A stretch of 64,000 nucleotides of DNA, taken from contig KQ964255.1 of the NCBI GenBank assembly GCA_001566295.1, positions 744,001 through 808,000 on the forward strand, read 5' to 3'. A program made the position numbers and the translations under genes. Shown piece by piece: positions 1-11,887 of this stretch. How positions within the stretch are numbered: position 1 is the stretch's first letter; each line of letters begins with the position of its first letter. Origin of the DNA: Microdochium bolleyi (Eukaryota > Ascomycota > Sordariomycetes > Xylariales > Microdochiaceae). The notes beneath the pieces were generated by a model that was given only the letters and a program-made list of their open reading frames with translations, made no database searches and was not told where the DNA came from.

Positions 1-81
1 TACCGGCACTTAGTTCTTCGGCACACGATCTCGAAAGGATCAACCCTGAAGACCCATGGGTCCGGGTATGGTCTGACCGCA

Positions 82-1469
82 TCAGCGGTCGATCCCAGCA
101 CCATACTCGACGTGCGGAGGGGGCATCCGATGTCCCTCCTCACCCAGAGACGAGTATCGCTGCTGGCCACCATGCACGTGGGCGTGTTGCCCCCCCTGCT
201 CGGCCACGTCCAACTCTTGGTGGGAGCGCAAGCCTTGACGAGACTCGCTCCCGGCCTCGGCTTGATAGCCACTGTCGCCTCTCTCGTTGAGTGGCACCCA
301 GCGCTCCGAGTCTCCGAAGCGGTCGATGGTCAGACCTGCGCGTCCGGGGTTTGAGTAGCCCGCCTTGCGCTGCCGCTCGTACGAGACCTGTCTGAGACGT
401 TCGTGCTCGGTCGGGGTGAGCTTGATCTGTGAGGGGAGAATGGCTTAGAAGATGCCCTTGATGATGAAAGCCGGCAGCATCAAAAGCTTGGTCTTCGGTA
501 CTCACGTAGATCTCGACTCCGACCATGTGAATCGCGAATGCGATCCAAGCTGCCATGCCGAAGGCCACATTGAGAGCAGCGGCGGCCTCGGAGGCGTGCT
601 TCGGGCTTGCCATGTTTGCTCGAACTGCAGCATGAGCAGACAGATCCTCTCCTGAGAAGAACGGTGCGCACGAAGGGTATTCCTGCTGGACTAGATCTCT
701 GCCGATTGTGAAGACGAGCTGGCCACATGGGATGCTCGAGAAGAACGGCCCGCGCGTGGATATGATGTTAGCGGCAATGATGAAGACGATCCGCAGGGTG
801 ATGATGGAGGTTGCCTGAGGGTTGACAGAGATACAGTCAGTCAGCGTGTCATTCATGCGCCGCTGCCGAGCAAGTGGGCAGAAATCAACTTACGTAGAAC
901 CATGCACGAAGCATCCATATCCTGTGTTGCTCAATCTGCAACCTCTTGATGTTGATGTACCCCATGATGATCGAGCTGACAAAAATGATCGCCAGAAAAC
1001 CGCCTGCCGCTTGAATCTCCAAGGAGCCGCCAAAGGAAATGGGCACGATCATGATGGCACCCACAACACCCATGAATGACAGGAGTATGGAAAGGTAGCC
1101 GCTGATGCGATGGATGATGATGTACTTGTGGCGGATGACGGGTACGAACTGGACGAGGGCGAAGAGCGACGCAGGCAAGACACCGGCGAGGTGCAGCATC
1201 ATACCCGTGGCATAGTACGGCTGGAGATAGTGGTAGCACTCGCCCGGAGCTGCCAGATTTGGGCCCGGGGCGTCCTGGTTGCAGAAGACACCGTAGACGT
1301 TGGTGCTCGGAAATCGTGCCAGTGTGAAGCCGAAGAGCGCGCCGCTGAAGATGAACCACAGCACGGCGTTGTAGCCTTTGGAGAATCCAATGGGTTGATA
1401 CAGCTTCCGAGCCATTCTCACAAACCCGTTCCGGGGAGGTCTGTCGGTTGTCGCCATGTTGACTTGCAT
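82..1469 (-). CDS. DUF2306-type multi-pass membrane protein
   Basis: Model of three exons: 894..1469, 506..814, 82..426 (409 aa). The two introns have GTAAGT and GTGAGT donors and both joins are phase 0. Hydrophobic segments lie near residues 33-52, 87-112, 118-143 and 152-171, with two more in exon 2, so about six helices. The stretch around residues 181-189 (QHRIWMLRAW) after a helix is typical of DUF2306 membrane proteins, whose histidine-containing helices suggest a cytochrome-like or reductase role; no function is established. The C-terminal 115 residues (exon 3) are hydrophilic and look disordered. A second ATG at 1457 would remove four residues and sits in an equally good context. Family assignment is from remembered pattern, not a search. 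Confidence 0.8.
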
Positions 1470-2481
1470 TCGTGTACAGTTGTTAGATGTGAGTGAGAGT
1501 TGTCGTCGGGCAGGTTAGCACGCTGTAGAGAGTTGCGGTACAGTCACCTTGCATTATTGTGCGTCTTATGCGAACAACGCCGGGCTTAAATATCGGAATA
1601 CCGCGAACCAACTGCTTAAGAGAAACTCAGAGCAAGCCCTCTTTACGATGTGAAGCCAAAGTTATGATCTAAAAACGGGCACACTGTTCAAGGGCCTGAT
1701 CCGCAGGACCATCTGGTGAATCCGCATACCAATGTGTATAATTGGAATATCGAAGACATTCTGGCGAATGAGCTGCCTTATCTGCCTGACGATGCTTACC
1801 ATGAAATCATTTCTACAAGAGTCTCGTCGAGGGAGACCTGGGTGGCAAGCCTCGTCGCTCCCACTCAGTACTTTGTGATTGGCTGGAAGCGGAGAATGCT
1901 TCCTGTTCAGGTAATTGGGGTCTCGCCAGCTTCGTTGCATGGGGTTGCTGAAACGACTGTGGATATGCAAAAAACTCAAGGAATAGTCTAGTTAGTGGCT
2001 ATGCAAATGCTGACAATCTCAGCACCTTGTACAGCCCCTGGAAGTCTGTGATCGACAGCAGTTCGACTTGTACTGCAGGGATGCAGGCTTGGTTGTGGTT
2101 GGCCGTGGGGATCACGGCGTCAGATTGCCCCTGGCTTCTCGATTAGCTGTGCTCGTCGGCGGCTCAGGCACCAGCGTTAGCATCACCTGCTCCGTAAGTC
2201 GTCGGGGTTACTGTGAGCATGTCGGTCGCTATCAATGGGCTGCTGCTGATCTAAGCACCAAGCATCTTGGCATCAGCACCGCATTACCTACGCGTAGTTG
2301 TGCCTCCGAAATTCTTCAAGTGCGGCCCTGGTCGCTGAGTGTCACAACGGAGCAGTGGCATAAATGACCCTGTCGCCAGCCCTGCCTTCCGCGCCCAAAT
2401 AGTCACCATTGCGCGCGGGGCGAACACAGCACAACCCAACCCGAGACGAAGCGGCGCTCCAGCAACGACTATACCAGCACG
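1470..2481. other. Intergenic region with a protein-like open stretch lacking ATG
   Basis: This is the upstream region of both the DUF2306 gene (leftward) and the Zn2Cys6 regulator (rightward). An open plus-strand stretch from about 1665 to 1991 has no ATG near its beginning but reads like protein around VYNWNIEDILANELPYLPDD. It may be a gene relic or chance. Nothing else is supportable. Confidence 0.3.
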
Positions 2482-4253
2482 ATGGTTGGGGTCCCTGGCA
2501 GGTCTAAAGCTTGTGTTACCTGCCGCAGGCGCCGGAAGGGGGTAAGTCTGGCCGGACATGTTGCCTGCCCTAGAGCTCCCAAGCCAGAGGCTCCTTTAGC
2601 TCACTGTAGTCTAGTGCGACGGCAGGCGTCCCGAGTGTACGCAGTGCATCACCGCCGGCCTCGCGTGCGCCGGCTATGCCCGTCAGACCATCTTCGTCAA
2701 CTGGACCGAGGGGGCCACTCCGGCGACATATAGCCGCCGAGACCAGCCCAGCGACAGCAGGACTGGCGGGCTGGGTCCCGAAGATCCCGAGAATAGTTGC
2801 CAAAATGGCAGCAGAGTCTGGCCGCGACGCCACCAGCAAGGACAAGCGATGCAGCCGCTCTCGCACGGCCTCGCCCGAACGGCTTGCATAGATCAGTTCA
2901 ACGGTCTCTTTTGGCACGAGTACCTGCCGCACGGCCGGACCGCCTCCACGCTGGCGAACCAGCACTGCGGTAGCGAAGGCTTCCTGCTGGTCGCGGAGAC
3001 AATGTACGCGGCCCACCCGGCCGTGGAGAAGGTCCTAGTCGGCCTCAGCATGGCCACGGTCGGCCGACGCACGGGAGACGCGGCGCTCGTCCAGGCTGGG
3101 ATCCGCGCGTACTCGGGCACCGCGCGGACGCTGGCCGGGATGATCGGCTCCGGGTCTGCCGCGACCGCCAGTGACGTCGCGCTCATCCTGGTCAAGGGGC
3201 TAAACACATTTGAGGTAGGACCCGAGTTCTGACTTTTTCGATAACTTGCATAATTGCCCACTTCTGCCATGCTGACCCGGGCAGATCATGTTTGGCGAGG
3301 ATCACGCCGATGCAGTGGCGCAGGGCCGCAAGCTCATCAGCCATATGGACGGCGAGGCCGCGCTCCTGGAGTCCAGAGGGCCCGCCTCGCTGCAGTCAGG
3401 TGCCGCGCACGAGATGCTGGTTGTCGGTAGGCAGTACTTGGTGCGTAGAAGTGCTTTCTTGGTGGCCTTCACAGTGCTGCTGAGTATTTTGCGGAACTCT
3501 TCTCGTGGCTGACACCTTTCTCAGATTGTCAATCAGTTCAAAACCAGGAAGCGGTCCTTCCTGCACAGCCCAGAGTGGCAGACCGTACCGTGGCAACTGA
3601 TCCCGAAGAACTCCCGGGACCGGGTCGTCGACATCACCCTCGACCTCGTCGGCCTATTCGAGGACGTGGACCTGCTGGACGCCGCGGCGCGACGCGGCGA
3701 CCCGAGCCACCGGTCGCTGCGGCTCGACCTCGTGGACACCTGCTGGCAGCTCGACGAGCGCCTGCAGCGCTGGCACGCCGAGGACGCACCTGTACTCGAC
3801 TTCTTCGACCGCTCCGGCAAACTCCGAGACCACTGGACCGCCGACGACTACGTCCAGGCGGACCTCATCTTCACCTACTGGACGGCATGCCTGCTGCTGT
3901 ACGAGATCATGGCCCCGCTGCTCGACACTCCCACTCCCTTCGACGACGACGAGGCGGCACCCCAGGCACCCGCGCTCCCCACACGCTGTGATCCGGTATT
4001 GTACCTCCGGCGGCTCGGCCGGACCCTGCCGATCCTCCTGCAGCCCTCGGCGGGCCTCATCGCCATCGCGAGGGGCTCGTACCATCTCGGCGTGGCGCTG
4101 TACGTCCTGTACACGCACCCGTACACTGACCGTCTGGAGCTCATGGATCTGTATGCTCGTCTGCTGACGCCGTCTGGGGACGGCGCGCCGAGCCTCGCGC
4201 CGTTCGTCAAGAGCCTCATGGCCGAGCTCGTCCCAGGGGCGCGCGCAGTGTGA
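2482..4253 (+). CDS. Zn2Cys6 fungal transcription factor
   Basis: Exons 2482..2541, 2615..3214, 3285..3440, 3525..4253; every join is phase 0, giving 514 aa. The binuclear zinc cluster starts at residue 11 (CVTCRRRRKG, then CDGRRPECTQC and a final C about seven residues on), with CxxC-x6-C and CxxC-x6-C spacing. The first intron cuts between the second and third cysteines. The remainder is an all-helical region like the fungal-specific transcription factor domain (PF11951 type), ending in a short hydrophobic C-terminus. It is expected to be nuclear and to bind CGG-type half sites; the targets are unknown. It lies between two membrane-protein genes and converges on the SAT4-type gene, so local control of these neighbours is possible but not shown. 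Confidence 0.88.
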
Positions 4254-4686
4254 TAGTCGCCCTGCCCTAATGGGCAGCGAGGAGAATTCGGCTGTAGGGG
4301 GCAGAATATTCTGTGTGTGTTCCGAGACACTACACTCTATCGGAGGATGATGGCGAGTCCAGGGTTGGCTCAGGGGTGGCGCTTGAGAAGCCCTACATCA
4401 AGGTGTCTTGTGAGGATAGCTTGTGAACTACACAGTTCAGCAAATCGTATACTTGATCTCGGATCAGGCATTCACTCCAAATTCAAGCGTGGAAGCTGTT
4501 CAATGCGATATTACTGGGCACCAAGTGCCATGGTGGGTGCAATATGTACAGCGGGTATCTTGTAATACAAAATCAATTTCCTCATACAGTCAATGACTTG
4601 TCCATCAATCATGCTCTGCCCATTTTCCCATCCGATGGGCGCCTGATGAGAGGACATCCCCGCTAAGTAAGAGGTCCATGCAATGC
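4254..4686. other. Convergent 3' intergenic spacer
   Basis: About 430 bp between the 3' ends of the plus-strand regulator and the minus-strand SAT4-type gene. It presumably holds both 3' UTRs. I see no gene, repeat or RNA in it. Confidence 0.5.
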
Positions 4687-6033
4687 TCACGTCCTGGTCT
4701 GGATGATGGACTTCTTGACCGTGATGTTCCACGGGCTGTTGCCGCCGTCGGTACCAGGCTCCTTGCCCCGCGCGGCGAGGTTCGAGTCGCTGCTGTTCCA
4801 GTCCTCCTCCTGCTGGAACGGGTCCGACACGACGGAGCTCGCGTCGCCCTTGCGGTGGCCGTGCTGGCGGCGGCCGCTGCTGTTGCTCTCGAGGTCGGTG
4901 TCGCGGCGGTTGTTCTTGCCGTTGCTGTTGTCGTTGGAGTGGTCGATGACCGTGGTGACGCCCATGCCGCCCTTGGTGCTGCGGTTCTGCAGGTCGAACC
5001 CGGGCTCCCCGTGGTGCGCGGACCCGGTGCGGTGCCACTGCCGCGAGTTCTCGTACTCGGGCGCCGAGGAGCCGCCGCCGAAGAAGGAGCGCAGCAGGGG
5101 CCGCAGGGTGGCGACGCAGGCGGCGGTGATGCCGATGCCGGTCTCGACGGTGGACCAGATGGCGACGTCCGAGGTCGAGTAGAGGAAGTCGGCCGTGTCG
5201 GTGAGCGAGTAGAGGTAGGGGAAGCGGACAATGGTGGCGGACGAGGCACTGAAGCAGACAGTTATTGCGTTAGCAGAGAGTCTTCCCACGGATCGGGGAC
5301 AGGAAGTCTTCGACGTACATGACACCAGCTGCGAGAATGCACACAACAGAGATCTTGACGCGAGTGTTCATCTGCAGGTTCCAGACGAGGAAGATGGGCA
5401 GGATGCTGAAGGTCCAGTCGACGGCGCAGCTGATGGCCGAGTACGCATAGAAGGAGTAGGCGACGACCTCGGGCGCGAGACAGCTGCCCGCGGGCGGTGT
5501 CGGGGTGTACTGGAGCCAGAACAAAGAGGTCGGCCGGCACTGGAGGATGAAGAGCAAGAAGAAGAAGAAGCTGTAGACCTCGGTGACGATGAGGCAGGTC
5601 CAGATGACGATCCTGTGCGTCTTTGTGATGCAGATGCGCAGCAGGAAGAGAGCAATGCTGGCCTTGATGGCCATGTTCGCGAGCACGTAGAGAGGCTCGC
5701 AGGTCCACCACATCTGCATGGCCTTCGGGATGGCCTCTTTGCTCAGGTCGGCGAAGTGCTGGCCGGTTCCATAGTGCACACCGGAGATCTCATAGGCGCA
5801 GAAGATGGCGAAGAGGAACTGCACATCGTGGATCAGCTCATGGGTTCTTGTATTCTGGGTAATAGCCACCACATCACACGTACCTGTGCAGCGACGGCGA
5901 GCCAGTCGTCGAGGGCAAAGGCCTTGATGACCCAGCCGCGGCAGTAGACACGGAGCGCAGTGGCAATGGACGACAACGCAAGCATGGCAATGCCATTGCC
6001 CTGGACCTCGTAACCACGACCGCCAATGGCCAT
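4687..6033 (-). CDS. Fungal rhodopsin-like (SAT4 family) integral membrane protein
   Basis: Exons 5884..6033, 5319..5818, 4687..5248 (403 aa). The first intron is phase 0 after VAAQ with a GTACGT donor. The second uses GTACGT inside the helix and restores the family phrase AAGVIASSATIVRFPYL, which supports the join. Seven hydrophobic segments are visible, with the DDWLAVAAQ loop, the HYGTGQH loop and an LQCRP-like motif typical of the Fung_rhodopsin/SAT4 domain (PF20684). Despite the name these proteins do not bind retinal; many are uncharacterised, some sit in secondary-metabolite clusters, and relatives include CFEM-linked Pth11-like receptors. There is no CFEM domain here. The roughly 120-residue C-terminal tail is polar, Ser/Asn-rich and probably cytosolic. 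The gene converges with the Zn2Cys6 gene. Confidence 0.88.
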
Positions 6034-7084
6034 GATGAGTTGCTAGAGCCTGTACTGGCTTGATACGCACTGTTGGGGGATCGTGTGAGGGTCGACGAAG
6101 GAGTGGATGGACAGACTGGGGAGCTGCGAGGAAGTAGGCGGGCTCCGCCAGTGTTATGTTGTTATACCAACGACATGATCCATCTTGTCTCCTGTGCTCC
6201 AACCGGGCGGGCCATGATCCATGGTCGATCCGGAGCAGTGGCGGGATCTGGAATGGGGACCTCTCCCACGGCTCCACGCCCTCGCTATAGGAGTCATGGG
6301 GGATCCATCCACCCGTCATGTTATGGAGGCTTTGCAGGGTCGACTTTCCTAGGCCGCATACCTCGCTCACTACGAGGCCTGCGAATTTGCAAGATCGACA
6401 GCTCGCCAGATCCGAGCTGGAGCAGAGGCTCCATACGCTCGACCAGGGCTGATGGGCCTTTTGCCTCTACACACTAGGCCGTACTGGACCTGGTCTGGCA
6501 AATGGCGTTTTGACCGTGCTGAACGCTAGCAGAGGAGGCTGGCCTCTAGGCCCCTGAGGAACTGCTGCATTTCGGTACTGGTGCAGCCTCGCCATGCTAG
6601 AAGACGCCATCTCGGCTGTCAGATCCCGCTGCACGTGGGAGCCACGATCTCTCAAGTGCCGCCGCTGCACGAGTCACGGCCGTGCCGAGCCGGACGGCGC
6701 TCTGGCATATGTCTCTCGACGACTCTGCTTCGAGGCCTGCTGGACCAGGGCGAACTGCCGCCAAGGCAAGGGCTCGTTTCTGCAACGCGCATTGTGTGCA
6801 TGACCCCAGTTGTACTGCAGATCATCTCTAGACTACAATCTCTTCTCGTTCGGCAAGATATTTCCCGCACGGGTCTGGCCTGACCTGGTGATAGGCTGGC
6901 CGGCTGGCTGGCCGCTCTCGCGGCAGTCTCAACTCGTTAGCGAGAGCCCCCTTTCGCCACGCGGCCAGGCGCCTCCGGAACTGGCAGATGCGAACGCTAA
7001 CCAGCTTCAGCTCGCGTGACTAACGAAGACTGTGGGACAGCCGGAGCACAGTCGGCCACTTGGCTGGGGCCCATGCAGAGCTTG

Positions 7085-7135
7085 ATACCGGCTTGACAAG
7101 GCTTGACGAGGCCCGACGAGGTTCGACCAGCGCCA
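7085..7135. repeat. Imperfect short tandem repeat (about 10-bp unit)
   Basis: Variants of the unit GGCTTGACAA / GGCTTGACGA / GGCCCGACGA / GGTTCGACC follow one another for roughly four to five copies inside the gene-empty stretch. This is seen directly. No function is implied. Confidence 0.5.
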
Positions 7136-9396
7136 GCACGGTCCCCTCGGTGCCCTCGGTGCCGTCAGCCAAGGCTTGCTAGCTCTAGCCCTCGCCGCGA
7201 CCTTCTAGAGGAGGCTCTGCTCACAGGATGCACCCCGCGAGTCAGGCGATCGTGCTGGCCGTGCTGGCCGTGCAGAACCTGCAGCACAAGCTAGGGATTA
7301 CGTGAAAGGAGGCCACAGCAACGGCAATAACTCATGGGGCAGCTGGCTATGCTGGCCAGAAAGTTGTCCGTCGCTCTGGTCCTTGGAGCACACTGTCAGG
7401 CGGCGACATCCCCACCTTGCCCCTGAACGGAAAGCAGATCCGAGATGCTTGTTGTGTTCCACCCATCATCCAGGCCGCTGGAACGCGAGCCCCTGCGAAC
7501 TCATGCGCCACCTCTCAAAGCCGGGAGAAGATGATCGTGGCAGGGGTGCTCATGCATTGTAATAGCACGTCTAGTGGGAAGTCGACTATTGTAAGAAGGA
7601 AAGCGACGAGAAAATACGTGCCCAAGTTGTGCATTGCCCTCCAAGCGACCCCTCGACGGGCTCGACCTCCCGACGCCTGCTCCTTAGTTGGCCACTGGCG
7701 TGGGAAAATGCCCGGGCTCAGCTTCGGAGGCTAGTTTAGCCCGCAGTCGCCTAGGCGAGGTGAGTTCCCTTTCTAGAACAAGATTGCCGCTGACGGCCCA
7801 GGTACTAGACTAGCCATGATAGCTTCTGCTGTCGGCGGAGAAAGCCCCGCGTCCGCCTGCCTGTCAGATGCAGGTTACGGAGTACAATAGGGCAAGTGTT
7901 GTGGCTTGCGCGAAAGGAGCGCCGCGCACTCAGCGGCTCTTCTAGTGGTGCTAGTGCTGGCAGCGTGGCCTGATGGTCCGCTGACCTGGCATGATGATGA
8001 GGAGGAGGAGGAGGATGCGGGGTCTCGAGTTGAGAGTGTCCCGGTGTGGTCCCTCTCTCGAGACGGCTCATTGTTCTAAATCTCCCAGCCCTCACTCCGG
8101 CCGTCTCGGGACCGGCTTGGTGCAGAACGTGGGCTATGATCTTCATCGGCAGCCGGTTGCTAGATTCCGATGACGAGCCAGCCACGCCCGCCCTGACCTG
8201 AGCTTACGGAGAAGTGCCCGGAAAGGGCCTGATGGCTCGGCCAGCCGCACATCCGTACATACTATGCGCGCCAGAATCGAGGCACCCGTCTTGTGTTTCC
8301 AGGCTGCCCCAGCCCAGCAGAGGTCCGCAGAGTCCGGCACTTGCTGTGGAGCTGCATGAGACGGCCCTGGTTCCCCTGCACATCCCCTCGACTATGAAGT
8401 CTCCGACATGTCCGCTCGTCGTTGCTGTCGGGGCTTTGCTTGCATGTGTTCCACCAGAAGCAAAGTTTACCGAGATGGCCAACTAACCGCCTTTGGGGCA
8501 TGAGACGTGCGTTGCTTTACACGCGCATCACGACCTTCCTCTCTGGGTGCGTAGACTTTCGCTGCGATGTCACCAGGCGACAGACAGGCAGAGTGAGGAA
8601 GCTGATGCGTTCAGGTTCAGCATCCATGATCGTGTCGTTACAAACATGGCGTGGCTTCCAGCTCAAGTGCTTGCACGAGAGCCATGTGCGAGATGGTTAT
8701 CGAGATCCCCTTTCCCATTGTTTGCTGACACAGTGAGATTTGCCCATGCACCCGCTGCCACAGAGCCTGTTATCCTGACGTGAAACGGGTCACGAGTAGC
8801 GCCAAACAAAGGGAAATGCAGAGTCTGCATTCGGGGCCCTTGGCTCTAGCGTGGTGAGGCGGTGGGGGCCCGAGATGATGTGGCGGGAGTGGTGGTGAGA
8901 CCTCTCACCTATGGCATTGAAGGTTTGCGGGAGCAGAGATGGCGTGGCCAGGGGTCGACCCTGAATATGTCCAGGGTTTTCGACTCGCAAGCTCTAGAGC
9001 TACTGGCTTGGCCGCTCAAGGAGACGCGTCCGCACGAGGCACGGAGTAATTACCGGTGTCGACGACGAGATCGCAATCAACGCCGCCAGCTTATTGAGTT
9101 TGGGCTAGTCGTGTCGGCGTACTCCGTATCTACCGGTACTACGTACGTCAATGAGGCTCGGGTGCTATCTGTCGATACTTTTGTCTTCAGGGCCGACCAC
9201 CCTGGGGTGCTCGGAAGGCACATCCCAAACCCGAGACATCCGTGGATATGAGGCACAACTGTCAAGCTGGCAAGTGCTTCGACGCCAAGTGATCTGTGCC
9301 TCGAGGATCGCGACCTCTGGCATCATTCACATGGCTTCTCACTGTTCGCAGTGAATAGACAAAGGGTACGGAATACGGTTACGGATTCACCAGGGT

Positions 9397-9413
9397 AAAA
9401 AAAAAAAAAAAAA
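9397..9413. repeat. A17 homopolymer
   Basis: Seventeen consecutive A residues. It could be the poly(A) tail of a retroposed fragment, but I see no target-site duplication or recognisable upstream element, so a simple microsatellite is equally likely. Confidence 0.6.
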
Positions 9414-10063
9414 GAGGAGTCTGCCATAAGGAACTCGGTCCACGTACTCGAGGCAGGCGTACAGGGCGACCTAGGTTAAGTCCTCCGTCTTGCACATGTA
9501 AGTCTCCGCAGCCAGACTGATTCCATCGAGGCGCCGACAATGGCAAGGATCTATGAACGGAGCTGCTCTCATCTGCCAAGCTCACTGTCATCCCGGCGCG
9601 GAAATCTGCCAAGGGCGAATCCAACGTCAATGTCAACCCGCCGTGTAGCACGGTCCAGCACACCATGTACGACATGAACGTTCGCTTCAAGACGGTTCTC
9701 GGTCTCTGCATTTTGCCAAGCAAGGCGCCGCTGCACCAAGTATTCGTGCCCTTGTTACAGACAGCAGAACGATGGAGCTCATGTCCGCTTTCATCGTGAG
9801 CCTGCAGGACGAGATTGGCCGACAGGGCCGGACCCTGGCGCTTACAGCAATTCCAGCCGCAGCCTGACAACGACGCCGGGATAAGCAGCAGCTGAGATCG
9901 CCCAGTGCAACGTCGTCCATCTCGGGCTGTGCAGGCGGTCGCACACACTTTCCTCCGTGCTGACGTGAAGCAGGGCCGGCGGCGGTGCAGTGGTCTTCGC
10001 TGTCGCGCTCTCCGGGCACCACCTATTCAAACCTCGCGACAACGACATCAGAGTCTACCCGCG

Positions 10064-11042
10064 ATGGCTTCTGCAGATGCGCAATCGTGGGTGTACCCGC
10101 CACCCGGCGTCGACGTCCCGCCCGTGGCGGCGACGAGCAACTTCGGCCCCGTCAACTTCGGCGACTCGATGATCCTTGCGTGGGACGCCGCGACGTCGCC
10201 CACCGTCATCTTCAGCTGCTTCTCGCAGCTCGGCAGTCAGTATCCCCCTCGCCTGCAGTCTGCTTTCCCCTCCGGTGTTTCCTAAAATACTAAACTCCAG
10301 CGTCACCGCGCACTCGAGGAAAACAGATCAGACAGCCGCCTACGCGGTCCGCGGCAAGAAGTCCCCCGCGACCTACAAGTTCACCGAGACGGCACTACAG
10401 CAGAGCAGCTTTGATCTGACCTTCTGCCACTTCTACTTTGACCCCTCGCTACACGGCAACACCGTCGTCTTCCAGTACGACAACAAGCCCCTGGCCAAAC
10501 CCGTCACTTGGTCCGCGGGCGCAGCGACAGCCTCCTCTTCTACAAAATCATCATCATCATCAACATCCACAGCGACCTCATCGACCACCACAGCAAGCAC
10601 GACGAACGGTCTTTCTTCACCGACAGTCTCGTTACCGGCACCCACGACGCCGACCCCGACTGACGCGGGCCCTGCGTCCGCCCAGGGCTCCAGCAGCGGC
10701 GGAGGACTCAGCGCGGGCGCGTCAGCGGGGATCGGCGTCGGCGTGGGGCTCGGCGTCATCGGGGCAGCGGCGGTGGCAGCGTTCTTCCTCGTCCGGCGGC
10801 GGCGGCGGAGCAGAAAGCAGGCCCTCGCGCCGCCCACGGACCAGCCCGGACCGTACGAGGTCCCGGGAAGTATGCAGCAGCCGTACACCGATGGTGGGGG
10901 CGGCACCAGCCCTTACTACTCGTCGCAGCAGGGCACGCCCAAAACTACATACCACGACTCTATGTATCATCAGCAGCCTGCGGCGGCGCCGGCGGCGCCG
11001 GCGGAGCTGCAGGGCGGCCACCGGCCGACTGAGCTGCCCTAA
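10064..11042 (+). CDS. Ser/Thr-rich single-pass membrane protein
   Basis: Exons 10064..10235 and 10327..11042 (phase 1 intron, GTCAGT donor, AACAG acceptor), 295 aa. The join gives a smooth N-terminal globular part (about residues 1-125) with several Cys, Tyr and Trp. It is followed by a Ser/Thr/Pro stretch (about 127-185) suited to O-mannosylation, a Gly-rich run and one transmembrane helix (about 200-222), then a stop-transfer RRRRR and a disordered Gln/Pro/Tyr tail. This architecture matches fungal plasma-membrane proteins with an ectodomain, mucin-like stalk and cytosolic tail, including Mid2/Wsc-like sensors, but no WSC cysteine pattern is present. No N-terminal signal peptide is obvious; the single helix could act as a signal anchor. 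Function unknown. Confidence 0.8.
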
Positions 11043-11332
11043 TCTGAGGGCGTCGGGTGAGCTGGGTCGTTGTCCGCCAGCACGTCGGCTCCAGGTCATT
11101 TCCATCATCTTGGCGCTGGCTGCCCGTGAATCAGGATACGAGTGACCCATGAGGTTGGGCGACGTGCGACCCGAATGTCAGAGCTGCAGGATATCAATGG
11201 TCGAGACGGCTCTCTCCTCGCTCTGGGACAATAGTGAGATGTGTTGATTGTTCAATATCTTCTGGTACCAGTGGATCGATCTCAAAGACTCACATGATTC
11301 CGTCCTCGGCCCCGTGATGCGTCCGAGTAACG

Positions 11333-11358
11333 TCGACGACGACGACGACGACGACGAC
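11333..11358. repeat. (GAC)n microsatellite
   Basis: About eight to nine perfect CGA/GAC units, outside any supported coding region. Seen directly. Confidence 0.85.
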
Positions 11359-11830
11359 ATCCATCGAAGTTCTGGAAACGGAGGCCAAGGATAGACATAC
11401 ACACACATTAGTCACTGCTCCATCCGGCACGGCAGAGCTGCCAGGTTCGAGACATCGCCGACCCGGCGGAGGACCACGACTTTTGCGCTGGTATGATCGA
11501 ATCTCAATTTGGGCTGTACCAAAGTAAAGGACGGGAGTAGGGGCAATACCTCTAAGGAATGACCTTCCCAAATCCTTGGGGTAGTTCTTGCACACAGTCT
11601 TGCCAGGACCTCATCTCCAATCGTCTGTACCCTAGGGTACGCACAACCTAACAAGTCGGGGACCACATCTATCACGAAAGAATACACCATCAGGATAAAG
11701 TAGAAGAGATACAGTAGTGCCATTTACGCGACCATACATTGTATATACACAGCCCAGTACCAAAGACATGTTGGAACAAAGTCAAGATCACATCGCCAGA
11801 ATGGGTGAAATCGCAAACGACAGATAACAT

Positions 11831-11887
11831 GCCAACACCGGGGGGAGTCGCTGGTCGTCGCCAATCCAAAATACTGATCCGGCGGTA
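11831..11887 (-). pseudogene. Truncated 5S rRNA copy (3' half only)
   Basis: On the minus strand this stretch matches the last half of the intact 5S gene at 18746-18864: both begin TACCGCCGGATCAGTA and share the GACGACCAGCGA block and the GGTGTTG end, with scattered substitutions and a two-base C insertion between. Upstream of the match (plus-strand positions above 11887) the 5' half of 5S is replaced by unrelated sequence, and no T-run follows the 3' end. The copy therefore lacks half of the molecule and its terminator and should not be functional. Confidence 0.8.

Larger units (their letters stand above)
6034..10063. other. 4-kb stretch without a supportable gene
   Basis: No open frame here has conserved-looking protein, intron signals or length beyond chance. 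It contains an imperfect decamer-like array near 7085-7135 (variants of AGGCTTGACG), a short GCTGGCCGT duplication near 7253-7272, many CTAG tetramers, and an A17 tract at 9397-9413. The right end (about 9400-10063) should hold the promoter of the gene at 10064. It is not AT-rich, so RIP-mutated transposon DNA is not indicated. Confidence 0.4.

Noticed and set aside
9379..9948. 189-codon minus-strand frame ending in a Phe run
   Set aside because: The Phe run is just the A17 tract; the rest has no domain and overlaps the promoter of the gene at 10064.
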